Shown: positions 1 through 7,845 of the stretch, one piece after another
Layout of the letters: every line of letters begins with the position of its first letter
Numbering within the stretch: position 1 is the stretch's first letter
Assembly (NCBI RefSeq): GCF_000577275.2
Contig: NZ_HG916855.1
Location: forward strand, 1 to 64,000
Length of the DNA stretch: 64,000 bases
From: Rhizobium favelukesii
Lineage (GTDB): Bacteria; Pseudomonadota; Alphaproteobacteria; Rhizobiales; Rhizobiaceae
Direction: 5' to 3'
Program-made: the position numbers and the translations under genes
The notes under the pieces: generated by a model
Seen by the model: the letters and a program-made list of their open reading frames with translations, nothing else
Database searches by the model: none
Told to the model about the DNA's origin: nothing

Positions 1-1179
1 GTGAATCGGCACTTAAGCAGCCTCGACTTCATGCAGAGCTTTTCCACCAAATTGGAGCTCGCACTGCAAAACCTTTCGATGGCGCAATATCCACCCGATG
101 CGCGCCGCGAGATGCGCAAATTCTCCTCGTCGGAGGTCGCAGCGCTCCTGGATGTCTCGGAAGCCTATATCAGGCAGATCGTTCTGAAGGACAAGGGTCC
201 GTCGCCCGAGACCACGTCAAATGGCCGTCGCCTGTACACGTTGGAGCAGATCCTCGAGCTGCGCCTGATGCTGGCCGAAAAGGGGCGCAAGAAGTGGATG
301 AACCCACGTCGTGTCGAGGCTGAAGAATGCCAGATCATTGCGGTTACAAACTTCAAGGGCGGTTCCAGCAAGACATCCACGACCATCCACCTTGGCCACT
401 ACCTGGCGCTCAAGGGCTACCGGGTGTTGGCGGTCGATCTCGATCCGCAGGCGTCGCTTACCAGCCTGCATGGCGCGCTTCCTGATTTCGATCCCCGTGA
501 AGATGAAACACTTTATGCCGCCATTCGCTTTTCGGACCCGAAGCCGACGAAATCGCTGGTCCACAACACGCATATTGCCGGTTTCGATGTCATCTGTGCG
601 GGTCTCGACCTGACGGAGTTTGAAACGGCGGTCGCCCTTGAGATGCGAAAGAACGGCGGCACCAGCTTCCTGCTGCGGGTCTCGCAGGCGCTCGAGCAGG
701 TTGCGGGTGACTATGACGTCATCTTGATGGATTCGGCGCCGTCGCTGAACTTCCTTACCCTTTCGTCACTGACGGCTGCCACCGGTGTTGTCATACCAGT
801 TCCAGCCCATATGCTCGATGTCGATTCGACAGGCAAATTTCTCGAGCTAGCCTCGTCCTACATGCAGATTTTGAGCGAGATGGGGACCTCGGCGCAGTGG
901 GATTTCGCGAAGTTTCTTGTCACGAAGTTCGAGGCCAACGATCATCCGCAGGCCAATATGACGGCCCTGATGCGACAGGTCTTCGGCGAAGACCTGCTGT
1001 TGAACATGGTCGCGAAGTCAACCGCCGTCGCCGACGCCCTGACCTGGAAGCAGAGCCTCTATGAGGTGCAGCGCTCGCGCTTCTCGGCGCCGAAAACCTA
1101 TGACCGCGCGATGGAATCGATCAACGCGGCCAATGCCGAGATCGAGAAGTTGCTTTGGGCAGCATGGGGGCGCGAATGA
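1..1179 (+). CDS. repA: Plasmid partitioning protein RepA (ParA-type ATPase)
   Basis: A 392-residue ParA/MinD-type ATPase that, with RepB and a parS site, segregates repABC replicons and represses the operon. The Walker A box FKGGSSKTST lies at about residues 118-127, a DLDPQAS segment follows at about 146-152, and an N-terminal HTH-like region (residues 40-95, ending in GRRLYTLEQILELR) is typical of plasmid RepA. The GTG start is the first base of the window, so the record was evidently rotated to this gene; an upstream start cannot be excluded. It overlaps repB by 4 bp, as in most repABC operons. Confidence 0.96.
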   Translation: MNRHLSSLDFMQSFSTKLELALQNLSMAQYPPDARREMRKFSSSEVAALLDVSEAYIRQIVLKDKGPSPETTSNGRRLYTLEQILELRLMLAEKGRKKWMNPRRVEAEECQIIAVTNFKGGSSKTSTTIHLGHYLALKGYRVLAVDLDPQASLTSLHGALPDFDPREDETLYAAIRFSDPKPTKSLVHNTHIAGFDVICAGLDLTEFETAVALEMRKNGGTSFLLRVSQALEQVAGDYDVILMDSAPSLNFLTLSSLTAATGVVIPVPAHMLDVDSTGKFLELASSYMQILSEMGTSAQWDFAKFLVTKFEANDHPQANMTALMRQVFGEDLLLNMVAKSTAVADALTWKQSLYEVQRSRFSAPKTYDRAMESINAANAEIEKLLWAAWGRE

Positions 1180-2174
1180 GCCGGAAAGATTCTCGTGGCA
1201 TGTTTGCCAATGTGCTCGGTCAACTTGAGCAGCCGACTGCAGCGCCAGTCGCCAAGCCGACGACGTCTCCGCACCTTCTCAAGGTCGCGGCGGGCGTCAG
1301 GCAGATCCAGGAAAAAGGCGAGGTCCTCGACAGGCTTCTCAAGGACGGCGACCATATCGTCGAGGTCGATCCCGATGACGTGGCACCCTCCTCGATCCCG
1401 GATCGCTTCGACGGTGCTTATGACGATGCGGCCATCGACGAGATTGCGGCATCCATCAAGGAGCGCGGACAGATTGTTCCTGGCCTGATCAGGCCGCACA
1501 AAGGCGATCTGCTACCATACCAGATCGTGTTCGGGCGGCGGCGATTGGCGGCGGCCAAGGCGCTTGGCCTGAAGTTCCGCGCCATCGTGCGGGAACTCAG
1601 CGATGAAGAGGCAATCGTCTTCCAGGGCGAAGAGAACGCAAACCGCAATGACCTGTCGTTCATCGAGAAGTGTGCATTCGCGCTATCGCAGGAGCAGGCC
1701 GGATATCGACGCGACGTCATCTGCGCATCGCTTGCGACGGGGAAGTCGCATGTGTCGGAGATGCTACGGATTGCAACCGCGATCCCTCGGGATGTTCTCT
1801 TTGCGATCGGCTCCTCGCCGGAAATCGGCCGTCGCCGGTGGATCGACTTTGCCGACGCCTTCGCCAGGCGCCAGGACGGTGCAGCGCGCGTCAAGCAATC
1901 GCTGGGTCACGATAAAGCCGCTGCCGAGAAAGATCGTTTTGCGATCGCTCTTGGCGCGCTCAAGGCCGAAGCGGCGCCTGCGGCTGCGCAGTCTGCCGTG
2001 ACGGAAATACGAGCGAATGGCTTTCTTCTAGCGACAGTCAGCTACGCGAAGACAGGCCCCAAGCTCAGCTTCACAAAGGCCGTTCCGGCCAGTTTCGTGG
2101 ATTTCTTGAATGATCGCATGGAGGCGCTTCACAGCGAATTCGTGCAGTCGACACGACACAGCAGCAAAGGATAA
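1176..2174 (+). CDS. repB: Plasmid partitioning protein RepB (ParB family)
   Basis: A 332-residue ParB-type centromere-binding protein. The ParB/Srx-like domain is seen around residues 55-140 (KERGQIVPGLIRP, then FGRRRLAAAKALG), followed by a helix-turn-helix (ASLATGKSHVSEMLRIA, about 185-205). I chose the ATG at 1176, which overlaps the repA stop as ATGA; an in-frame ATG at 1155 lies inside repA and gives a non-family N-terminus. In rhizobial plasmids RepB binds GTT-N4-GC-N4-AAC sites; a perfect one occurs at 30359-30374. Confidence 0.96.
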   Translation: MSRKDSRGMFANVLGQLEQPTAAPVAKPTTSPHLLKVAAGVRQIQEKGEVLDRLLKDGDHIVEVDPDDVAPSSIPDRFDGAYDDAAIDEIAASIKERGQIVPGLIRPHKGDLLPYQIVFGRRRLAAAKALGLKFRAIVRELSDEEAIVFQGEENANRNDLSFIEKCAFALSQEQAGYRRDVICASLATGKSHVSEMLRIATAIPRDVLFAIGSSPEIGRRRWIDFADAFARRQDGAARVKQSLGHDKAAAEKDRFAIALGALKAEAAPAAAQSAVTEIRANGFLLATVSYAKTGPKLSFTKAVPASFVDFLNDRMEALHSEFVQSTRHSSKG

Positions 2175-2180
2175 CGCCGC

Positions 2181-2218
2181 AAAAGAAAAAAGCTCCCGAA
2201 CGTTGCCGTCACGGAAGC
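2181..2218 (-). terminator. Intrinsic terminator of the antisense RNA
   Basis: On the minus strand, GCTTCCG (2218-2212) pairs with CGGGAGC (2198-2192), with one G-U pair, and is followed by TTTTTTCTTTT (2191-2181). The same sequence on the plus strand is part of the repC leader. Confidence 0.8.
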
Positions 2219-2236
2219 CCTTCTCATAGGTTAGCA
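2181..2236 (-). ncRNA. repABC countertranscribed RNA (ctRNA, incompatibility RNA)
   Basis: The repB-repC gap encodes, on the minus strand, a short RNA with all the parts of the known repABC antisense RNA: a promoter at 2242-2270, about 55 nt of transcript, and a terminator hairpin ending in a U-rich tail. In known repABC plasmids this RNA pairs with the repC leader and lowers RepC synthesis, setting copy number and incompatibility. The 5' end is inferred from the promoter, to within a few bases. Confidence 0.8.
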
Positions 2237-2241
2237 GCTAG

Positions 2242-2270
2242 AGAATCGCATTTCCGGGAATCGCTGTCAA
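2242..2270 (-). promoter_or_regulatory. Promoter of the repABC antisense RNA
   Basis: On the minus strand, a consensus -35 TTGACA (2270-2265) is followed after 17 bases by GATTCT (2247-2242) as the -10. Spacing and distance to the terminator fit a constitutive promoter driving a roughly 55-nt RNA. Confidence 0.65.
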
Positions 2271-2325
2271 GAGTCGGCACCAGTTTGGTGGGTGGATTTC
2301 TTTTGCCTTCAGCAAGGTGAAGGTG

Positions 2326-3615
2326 ATGGAAACAGGAAGCGTGACGACGCCCTTTGGGCAGCGTCCGATGACGCTTGGCATGCTCGCCAGCCAGAAGGCG
2401 GCGAGCGAGCTTCAGGCTGATCAATCGGTCGATAAGTGGAAAATCTATAGGGCACTATGCGCTGCCAAGCCCCTGCTTGGCGTGACGGACCGCGCACTTG
2501 CGGTGCTGAATGCATTGCTGAGTTTCTATCCGAAGAATGTCCTGTCGGAAGAAAACGGCCTCGTCGTCTTTCCGTCGAACGATCAGCTTTCGCTGCGCTC
2601 GCACGGCATGGCCGAGCAAACGATCCGCCGACATCTGGCTGTGCTGGTCGAAGCCGGATTGATCGTCCGCAAAGACAGTCCAAACGGCAAACGCTACGCC
2701 CGCAGGGTCAAGGAAGGCGAGGTCGGAGAGGCATTCGGCTTTTCGTTGGCACCGCTAATCGTGCGCGCCGAAGAGATCGAGCGCCTGGCCGCCGAGGTGG
2801 TGGCCGATCGGCTGCATGTGCAGCGATTGCGCGAGCAGCTCAGCCTTTGCCGCCGCGACGTTGCGAAGCTGATTGAGACCGCAATCGAAGAAGACCTGGC
2901 GGGCGATTGGGAGGCTGCGTTCAGCTATTTCAGGGCGTTGGTCGACGGTGTACCGCGTACGCCGAGCGCAGAGCGGATTAAAACGACGCTCGAAGAGATG
3001 CAAACCCTGCGCGAGGACATCACTAACAGACTGGAAACCTTGCTTAAAGCTGAAAAGACGAGCGGCAATCCCGCTCAAACTGAGCGTCACATACATAATT
3101 CAAACCCCGACTCTAAATTTGAATCTGAACCAGCTTTAGAAACAAAGCAGGGGGCAAACTCGCCGGAGACGCTTGAGCCTTATGCCGCGGCGCCGGCTGA
3201 AAAGAAAAAGCATGACGATCGAAATACGGCCGAAGCGCAAAGGCGACCGGGCAGTGATGGCGCGGGCATGAAGTCCTTCCCGCTCGGGCTAATCCTGCAG
3301 GCCTGCCCCGACATGGTGAGCTACGGGCCTGGCGGATCGATCACAAATTGGCGCGACATGATGGCGGCTGCGGTCGTGGTCCGGGGGATGCTGGGTGTCA
3401 GCGCTTCGGCTTACGAGGAAGCGTCTGCCGCGATGGGAGCTGAAAACGCGGCAACGGTCATGGCTTGCATCCTCGAACGCGGCGGCCACATCAACTCGGC
3501 GGGCGGTTACCTGCGAGATCTGACCCGTCGCGCGGAACGTGGTGAATTCTCGATCGGCCCGATGTTGATGTCCCTGGTTCGTGCGCGTGGTGGCGGGACA
3601 CGGCGGGCCGGGTAG
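2326..3615 (+). CDS. repC: Plasmid replication initiator RepC
   Basis: A 429-residue initiator of the RepC family, the only protein essential for replication of repABC plasmids. The N-terminus METGSVTTPFGQRPMTLGML is diagnostic. The N-terminal DNA-binding half is followed by a variable polar linker (about residues 240-310) and a conserved C-terminal domain (DMVSYGPGGSITNWRDM, GGYLRDLTRR). I prefer ATG 2326 over GTG 2317 because AAGG at 2314-2317 lies 8 bases upstream. Translation is probably controlled by the antisense RNA in the 151-bp leader. Confidence 0.96.
   Translation: METGSVTTPFGQRPMTLGMLASQKAASELQADQSVDKWKIYRALCAAKPLLGVTDRALAVLNALLSFYPKNVLSEENGLVVFPSNDQLSLRSHGMAEQTIRRHLAVLVEAGLIVRKDSPNGKRYARRVKEGEVGEAFGFSLAPLIVRAEEIERLAAEVVADRLHVQRLREQLSLCRRDVAKLIETAIEEDLAGDWEAAFSYFRALVDGVPRTPSAERIKTTLEEMQTLREDITNRLETLLKAEKTSGNPAQTERHIHNSNPDSKFESEPALETKQGANSPETLEPYAAAPAEKKKHDDRNTAEAQRRPGSDGAGMKSFPLGLILQACPDMVSYGPGGSITNWRDMMAAAVVVRGMLGVSASAYEEASAAMGAENAATVMACILERGGHINSAGGYLRDLTRRAERGEFSIGPMLMSLVRARGGGTRRAG
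3085..3155. other. Candidate replication origin (AT-rich tract inside repC)
   Basis: A markedly AT-rich stretch interrupts the otherwise GC-rich repC gene, coding for the polar linker. It contains an inverted repeat ATTCAAA (3098-3104) / TTTGAAT (3118-3124). In repABC replicons the origin has been mapped inside repC in an AT-rich segment, so this is the likely oriV. Position is inferred from composition only. Confidence 0.55.
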
Positions 3616-3758
3616 CGGTTTCGGCAGATGAGATCCAATTGCCGAAACCGAAAGCATGTCTCCCGAAGGCGGGAACCGGCTTCGGGCCAAAGACATGCGT
3701 GAAAACAAAGAACTAAAGCGCGACAAGCGAATCTCAAAGATCGCGCCGTGCTTTAGTT
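3616..3758. repeat. RIME-like palindromic intergenic repeat behind repC
   Basis: Three stem-loops follow the repC stop in tandem: CGGTTTCGGCA/TGCCGAAACCG (3616-3626, 3640-3650), GCATGTCT/AGACATGC (3654-3661, 3691-3698) with inner CCCGAA/TTCGGG, and AACTAAAGC/GCTTTAGTT (3711-3719, 3750-3758). The arrangement and the AAAGCATGTC motif resemble Rhizobium-specific intergenic mosaic elements. It may also stop repC transcription, though there is no U-tract. Confidence 0.6.
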
Positions 3759-3759
3759 T

Positions 3760-4436
3760 GCTCCCCCCACACATGCGCGAAAAGGCCACGCCCAAAAATT
3801 GACCGGGATCGTGGATTTTCCTCATCCGGTCGGAAACCGCGGCGTCGCAAATGTCGTCTCGGTCTCCTGGTTCAGCTGTCAGGCGTTTGATCTAACTGGT
3901 GAACCTGCCACGACATTCGCACGGAAAACCAGTCTTGCGGCCGCCGATATCGGTGAGACCGCATTGCCTTTCGATCATACGATCGGCTGCACAATGTGTG
4001 GCAAGGGTTCCGTTCGCGCCGGTCTCCACGATCCGTTAGGCAGTTGTGGCATCTCCGACAAGAACGACGCCGCAGTCTCCGCCGTGACCTGTTTCTCTGT
4101 CAGCCCGGTTCTGACGTTGCAAAGGCCGTCTCGATGGAGCGATCGGCGAGCGTTGGCGGCACAAAAAATCCTACGCGTGTCGGCAGCAAGTGGCGTCAAA
4201 AGTAGAAGTGCGAAGTTGGCGCGCATGGTCTCGTCGAGAGCAACGCTTTCAAGCGTCGCCGCTTCCAGCGAGCGGTGCAGACGACAGGTTAGCACCCGGA
4301 TATCGCCTGCCGCACATGCGTTGAGTTTCGCGATAGTCATCGTCACCGCGCGCAGCGGTGCGATGCCGCTGCGTCCCTCGAACAAGAACGCCCTTGATCC
4401 GAAAGGCCCGGTCGAATGGCGTGGCTGCCGCTTGAG
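3760..4436. other. No convincing gene
   Basis: Long overlapping frames exist on both strands (3799-4479 plus, 3975-4526 minus), but neither protein shows a recognisable domain or a good ribosome-binding site. The stretch lies between a repeat element and three broken genes, so it may be decayed coding DNA whose origin I cannot name. Confidence 0.4.
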
Positions 4437-4456
4437 ATGCAGGCATTTGCCTGCAT
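4437..4456. promoter_or_regulatory. Palindromic operator before the broken arsR
   Basis: ATGCAGGCATTTGCCTGCAT has perfect 9-bp arms around a TT spacer, 27 bp before the arsR start. Position and symmetry fit an ArsR-family autoregulatory site. It is intact although the regulator gene is frameshifted. Confidence 0.5.
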
Positions 4457-4483
4457 GTGATGTTTTCACATTCGAGTAGGAAC

Positions 4484-4798
4484 GATGGACGCTGACAAGG
4501 TTTTTAAAGCGCTGGGCGACCAACACGCAGAAAGCTGCTTGACCTTCTATGTGAAAGGAACGGGCAGACGCTTGGCGAGCTTTGCGAAAATCTGGACATG
4601 GCCCGGCAATCCGCTACGCAGCACCTCGAGATATTGGAGGCGGCCAATCTGGTGAGCACGGTCAGGCGTGGTCGGGAAAAGCTGCATTTCATCAACCCCG
4701 TGCCGCTCCACGAAGTCTACGAACAGTGGGTGCGGAAATTCGAGCATCAGCGGCTCAAGCTGCTGCACGATCTGAAGAAGGAACTCGAAGGAGAGTAA
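4484..4798 (+). pseudogene. ArsR-family transcriptional regulator, frameshifted
   Basis: The start reads MDADKVFKALGD in one frame, and from about 4520 the rest (RKLLDLL, then GQTLGELCENLDMARQSATQ and QHLEILEAANLV) continues in another. One base appears to be missing near 4519-4521, where a GACCCA-type sequence is expected and GACCA is read. The winged-helix domain is otherwise complete (about 105 residues). In related bacteria this regulator precedes an SRPBCC gene, as here. Loss by mutation or a sequencing error would look the same, but the two downstream genes are also broken. Confidence 0.75.
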
Positions 4799-4800
4799 CA

Positions 4801-5207
4801 ATGATCAAAGAGATGACCAGCTTTGTTTACGTGACCTATATTCTCGCGACCCGGAAAAGGTGTTCGAGGCCATAACGAAACCGGACGTCGCAAGGCGCTA
4901 CTGGGGCCACGAGAACGTCTCCGACTGGAAACCCGGATCGAAATGGGAACATATCCGTGCCAACGACGAGCGCACTGTCGATCTCGTCGGCAACGTCATC
5001 GAGATCTTGCCACCGACCTGTCTCGTCATCGCCTGGGCGAATGCGTCGCAGGCCTCCGATCCAGCGAGCTACAGCCGGGTGACGTTCGCGATCGAGGAAT
5101 ACGACATGGTCCGGCTGACCGTCACCCACGACGAACCCGGAGCCGGCAGCGGGATGGCCAACGGCATCAAACAAGGTTGGCCGTCAGCCAAACCAAAATC
5201 GGCCTGA
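4801..5207 (+). pseudogene. SRPBCC/AHSA1-family protein, frameshifted
   Basis: The gene begins MIKEMTSFVYVTYI at 4801, then changes frame near 4850 to give EKVFEAITKPDVARRYWGHE and a normal SRPBCC (Bet v1-like) body up to GIKQGWP. The last 25 residues expected after QGWP (usually a helix resembling SSLKSLLETG) are garbled. It starts 2 bp after the arsR stop. AHSA1-like partners of ArsR regulators have no settled function. I regard it as a pseudogene with at least one frameshift and a degraded end. Confidence 0.7.
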
Positions 5208-5252
5208 AACCTTGCGGGGCCAATCAACAAGTCTGCCAGCGGGAGAATGACA

Positions 5253-5582
5253 ATGACCAAGACCTATAGCGGCGGATGCGCGTGCGGCGCGATCCGCTAT
5301 GAAACGAGCAGCGAGCCAACGTCACAATTTCCGGCGAAGCAAACACCTGGCGGGTAGCAGGCGACAGCGGGAACGAAAAGGTCCACGCCTTCTGCCCGAC
5401 CTGTGGAACGCCGGTCTATCTGACATTCGTCGCAATGCCGGAACTGATTGCGGTCAACGCGACGAGCCTCGACGACCCTGGCCAATTCAATCCGCGGGTG
5501 GTCACTTACACCATCGGCGGCCATGCGTGGAACACAAATTGACCCCTCGTTGCAGAAATTCGAGCGAATGCCACCCGGATAA
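5253..5582 (+). pseudogene. GFA (CENP-V/glutathione-dependent formaldehyde-activating) domain protein, deleted and frameshifted
   Basis: A GFA-type zinc protein is recognisable at both ends: MTKTYSGGCACGAIRYETSS at the start, and FCPTCGTPVYLTF and DPSLQKFERMPPG at the end. The middle, which normally carries the CQCRDCQ-like cysteines, is missing (about 100 bp or more deleted near 5315), with a frame change there and an extra base near 5540. The TAA at 5580-5582 ends the C-terminal frame. A good ribosome-binding site GGGAG precedes ATG 5253. Confidence 0.75.
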
Positions 5583-5956
5583 ATTCCGCTGGGCGCAATA
5601 CGAACCCGCCGACAATATGAGTGGTCCGCTAGGGCCTGATTAAGCCGTTCGTCCAGGTTGTCGGGAGTGGCGGCATCGGGTGGTTTGCTGGCGAAAGCAC
5701 ACGCTGAAAGCGCCTGCCATCAATCTGTATCCCAAAATGGGCAGGGCCGAACAGGTTCAGCGACGTCCTCCTGCCGGTGCATCATCGGTGCGGTTTCATG
5801 GGGCAATGGGTGGGTCCCGCACCGACCGCCATGCTCGGTCGCGACGCTTCGTTCGGTGGCAACCGGCGTCATCGAGTTTTTTTGGGGAGCGGACCAGCGT
5901 TCCGACCGTTTGCGAGCTGTGCGGTCATCGCTGCGACCGAACGGCGCAGATGCTTA
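5583..5956. other. No convincing gene
   Basis: Between the GFA pseudogene and the hmp promoter I see no supported gene. Short frames such as one containing NLYPKMGRAEQVQR suggest a further decayed gene, but I cannot assign a family. Confidence 0.4.
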
Positions 5957-5979
5957 AAGATATATAGGAAATGTATCAA
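5957..5979. promoter_or_regulatory. Candidate NsrR operator upstream of hmp
   Basis: An imperfect palindrome with arms AAGATATAT and AATGTATCAA around AGG lies 47 bp before the hmp start. It resembles the NsrR consensus (AAGATGTATTT and its complement). The Rrf2-type regulator encoded just downstream of hmp makes NO-responsive derepression likely. Confidence 0.6.
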
Positions 5980-6026
5980 AAAGTGCTACGTCAGCTGCGT
6001 CGACGGTGCAACTTTTGGAGACCATG

Positions 6027-7238
6027 ATGACGCAAACACTGACGGAGACGACGAAGGCAATCGTGCGCGCGACTGTGCCTGCACTCACAACGCACGGGAC
6101 TGAGATTACAGCGGCAATGTACAAGCGGCTGTTTGAGAATTCTAAGGTCCGCGACCTGTTCAACCAGTCGAACCAGGGGGAAGGGGGACGTCAGACCAAG
6201 GCGCTGGCGCAGGCGATCCTCGCTTACGCCGAGAACATCGACAATTTGGCTATCCTCACCGGAGCCGTTGAGCGCATCGCGCAGAAGCACGTCGGCCTGC
6301 ACATCCGGCCTGATCACTATCCCCACGTTGCGACCGCTCTTTTGGGTGCGATCAAGGATGTTCTCGGTGAGGTGGCGACGGATGACATCCTCAATGCTTG
6401 GGGCGAGGCGTTCTGGTTTCTCGCCAACATCCTGATTGGGCGAGAAGAACGGATCTACGATGATCTTCAATCGTCCGAAGGCGGCTGGAATGGTTGGCGG
6501 CAGTTTGCCGTTGCGTCGAAGAGACGCGAAAGCGACATCATCACATCTTTTGTGCTACGACCGGTCGATGGTCGCGCAGTGGTTCGTCATCGCCCCGGTC
6601 AATACCTGACCTTTCGGTTCGACATTCCGGGTCTTCCCCAGCAGCACCGGAATTACAGCATCTCATCTGCTCCCAATGGTGAGAGCTATCGCATCTCGGT
6701 CAAACGAGAGATGCACGGGTTGGTATCCGGGTTCCTTCACGATCAGATTGAGGAAGGCGCGGTCATTGAGGTGGCGCCTCCGACCGGAGACTTCCATTTG
6801 CCGCCGGGCCAGGAGAGGCCCGTCGTGCTGCTCAGCGGCGGTGTCGGTTTGACGCCGATGGTGAGCATGCTGGAGACGATCGCAAACAGGGGACAAAGGC
6901 TTGCCGTCCACTACGTCCATGGCGCCGAGAACGGAAGCGTCCACGCCATGGGACCGCACGTGCGCGATATCGCCAAGAACCGGGAGCATCTAAAGACGAC
7001 CATCTTCTACGGCAGCCCGCATGATCGAGATCAGAAGGGCGTTCACTTCGACCATGAGGGCTACATCACGATCGATTGGCTGGCCAAGAATACACCCATG
7101 GCGGAAGCCGACTTCTACCTCTGCGGCCCAAGACCCTTCCTGGCCGCCTTCGTGAAGGGACTGGCCAAAGCCGGCGTCACCGCAGACCGTATTCACTACG
7201 AATTCTTCGGCCCGGCCGACGAGCTCGCCGCGGCCTAG
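6027..7238 (+). CDS. hmp: Flavohaemoglobin, nitric oxide dioxygenase
   Basis: Cytoplasmic enzyme that oxidises NO to nitrate using O2 and NAD(P)H. The 403 residues are full family length: a globin domain (residues 1-140) with B10 Tyr32 and proximal His88 (IAQKHVG), then a ferredoxin-reductase-like half with the FAD motif HRNYSISS and the NAD motif LSGGVGLTPM, and the CGPRPF segment near the end. TTGGAG at 6015-6020 favours ATG 6027 (6024 is possible). It is followed by nsrR and preceded by a candidate NsrR site. Confidence 0.95.
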   Translation: MTQTLTETTKAIVRATVPALTTHGTEITAAMYKRLFENSKVRDLFNQSNQGEGGRQTKALAQAILAYAENIDNLAILTGAVERIAQKHVGLHIRPDHYPHVATALLGAIKDVLGEVATDDILNAWGEAFWFLANILIGREERIYDDLQSSEGGWNGWRQFAVASKRRESDIITSFVLRPVDGRAVVRHRPGQYLTFRFDIPGLPQQHRNYSISSAPNGESYRISVKREMHGLVSGFLHDQIEEGAVIEVAPPTGDFHLPPGQERPVVLLSGGVGLTPMVSMLETIANRGQRLAVHYVHGAENGSVHAMGPHVRDIAKNREHLKTTIFYGSPHDRDQKGVHFDHEGYITIDWLAKNTPMAEADFYLCGPRPFLAAFVKGLAKAGVTADRIHYEFFGPADELAAA

Positions 7239-7344
7239 GAAGCCTGAGGTGCCAAGGCGGCTAGCAATGGTCGCCTGGGCCAATTGCTTCATAGCGTGGA
7301 TATCTTTAGTTTGGTGCCTGTGACGTTCCGTGAAGGATCAACAG

Positions 7345-7791
7345 ATGCGTTTGACTGTCTATTCCGACTACGCCTTGCGGCTCATGATGTATCTTGCGCT
7401 CAAAGGAGAGCGGCTGTCGACAATCGCGGAAATTGCAGAAGCCTATGATATTTCAAAGGCCCACCTGATGAAGATTACGCATGAGCTCGGGCAAAAGGGT
7501 TTGATCGATACCGTGCGCGGCCGTCAGGGCGGAATGCGGCTTGCACGTGCCGTCGAACAGATCGGCGTCGGTGAGATCGTTCGCGCCTGTGAGCCTGATT
7601 TTGCGATCGTGCCCTGCATGGAAACTGGCGATGGCGAGATTGTCTGTGTGGTGCAGCCCGCCTGCGTCTTGAAGCGTGCGCTGGCTTCGGCGGCTGCGGC
7701 CTTTCTTGATGTGCTCGATGGCTATACGCTGGCAGACCTCGCCCGGCCGTCCGTGCCGTTGCGTCGTCTGCTTGCCCTGCCCGAACCGTGA
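7345..7791 (+). CDS. nsrR: Rrf2-family NO-sensing repressor NsrR
   Basis: A 148-residue Rrf2 regulator. The N-terminus MRLTVYSDYALRLMMYLA and the wing GLIDTVRGRQGGMRLAR are typical of NsrR, an Fe-S protein that releases DNA when its cluster reacts with NO. Three cysteines sit in CMETGDGEIVCVVQPAC, so the first spacing (9 residues) is longer than in E. coli NsrR. ATG 7345 has AAGGA 7 bases upstream; GTG 7330 is a poorer start. It follows hmp by 106 bp in the same direction. Confidence 0.9.
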   Translation: MRLTVYSDYALRLMMYLALKGERLSTIAEIAEAYDISKAHLMKITHELGQKGLIDTVRGRQGGMRLARAVEQIGVGEIVRACEPDFAIVPCMETGDGEIVCVVQPACVLKRALASAAAAFLDVLDGYTLADLARPSVPLRRLLALPEP

Positions 7792-7796
7792 GGGAT

Positions 7797-7821
7797 CCGG
7801 ACACCCACCTGGGGTGTCCGG
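7797..7821. terminator. Hairpin between convergent nsrR and the ThuA-like gene
   Basis: CCGGACACCC (7797-7806) and GGGTGTCCGG (7812-7821) form a perfect 10-bp stem with a 5-base loop. There is no T-tract, but the site between two converging genes suggests a bidirectional terminator. Confidence 0.6.
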
Positions 7822-7845
7822 CACCAAATTGCAGCTGCCGATGGC

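Noticed and set aside
3799..4526. Overlapping frames of 226 (plus) and 183 (minus) residues before arsR
   Set aside because: No recognisable domain, no ribosome-binding site, and location in a decayed region; reported only as a stretch without a convincing gene.
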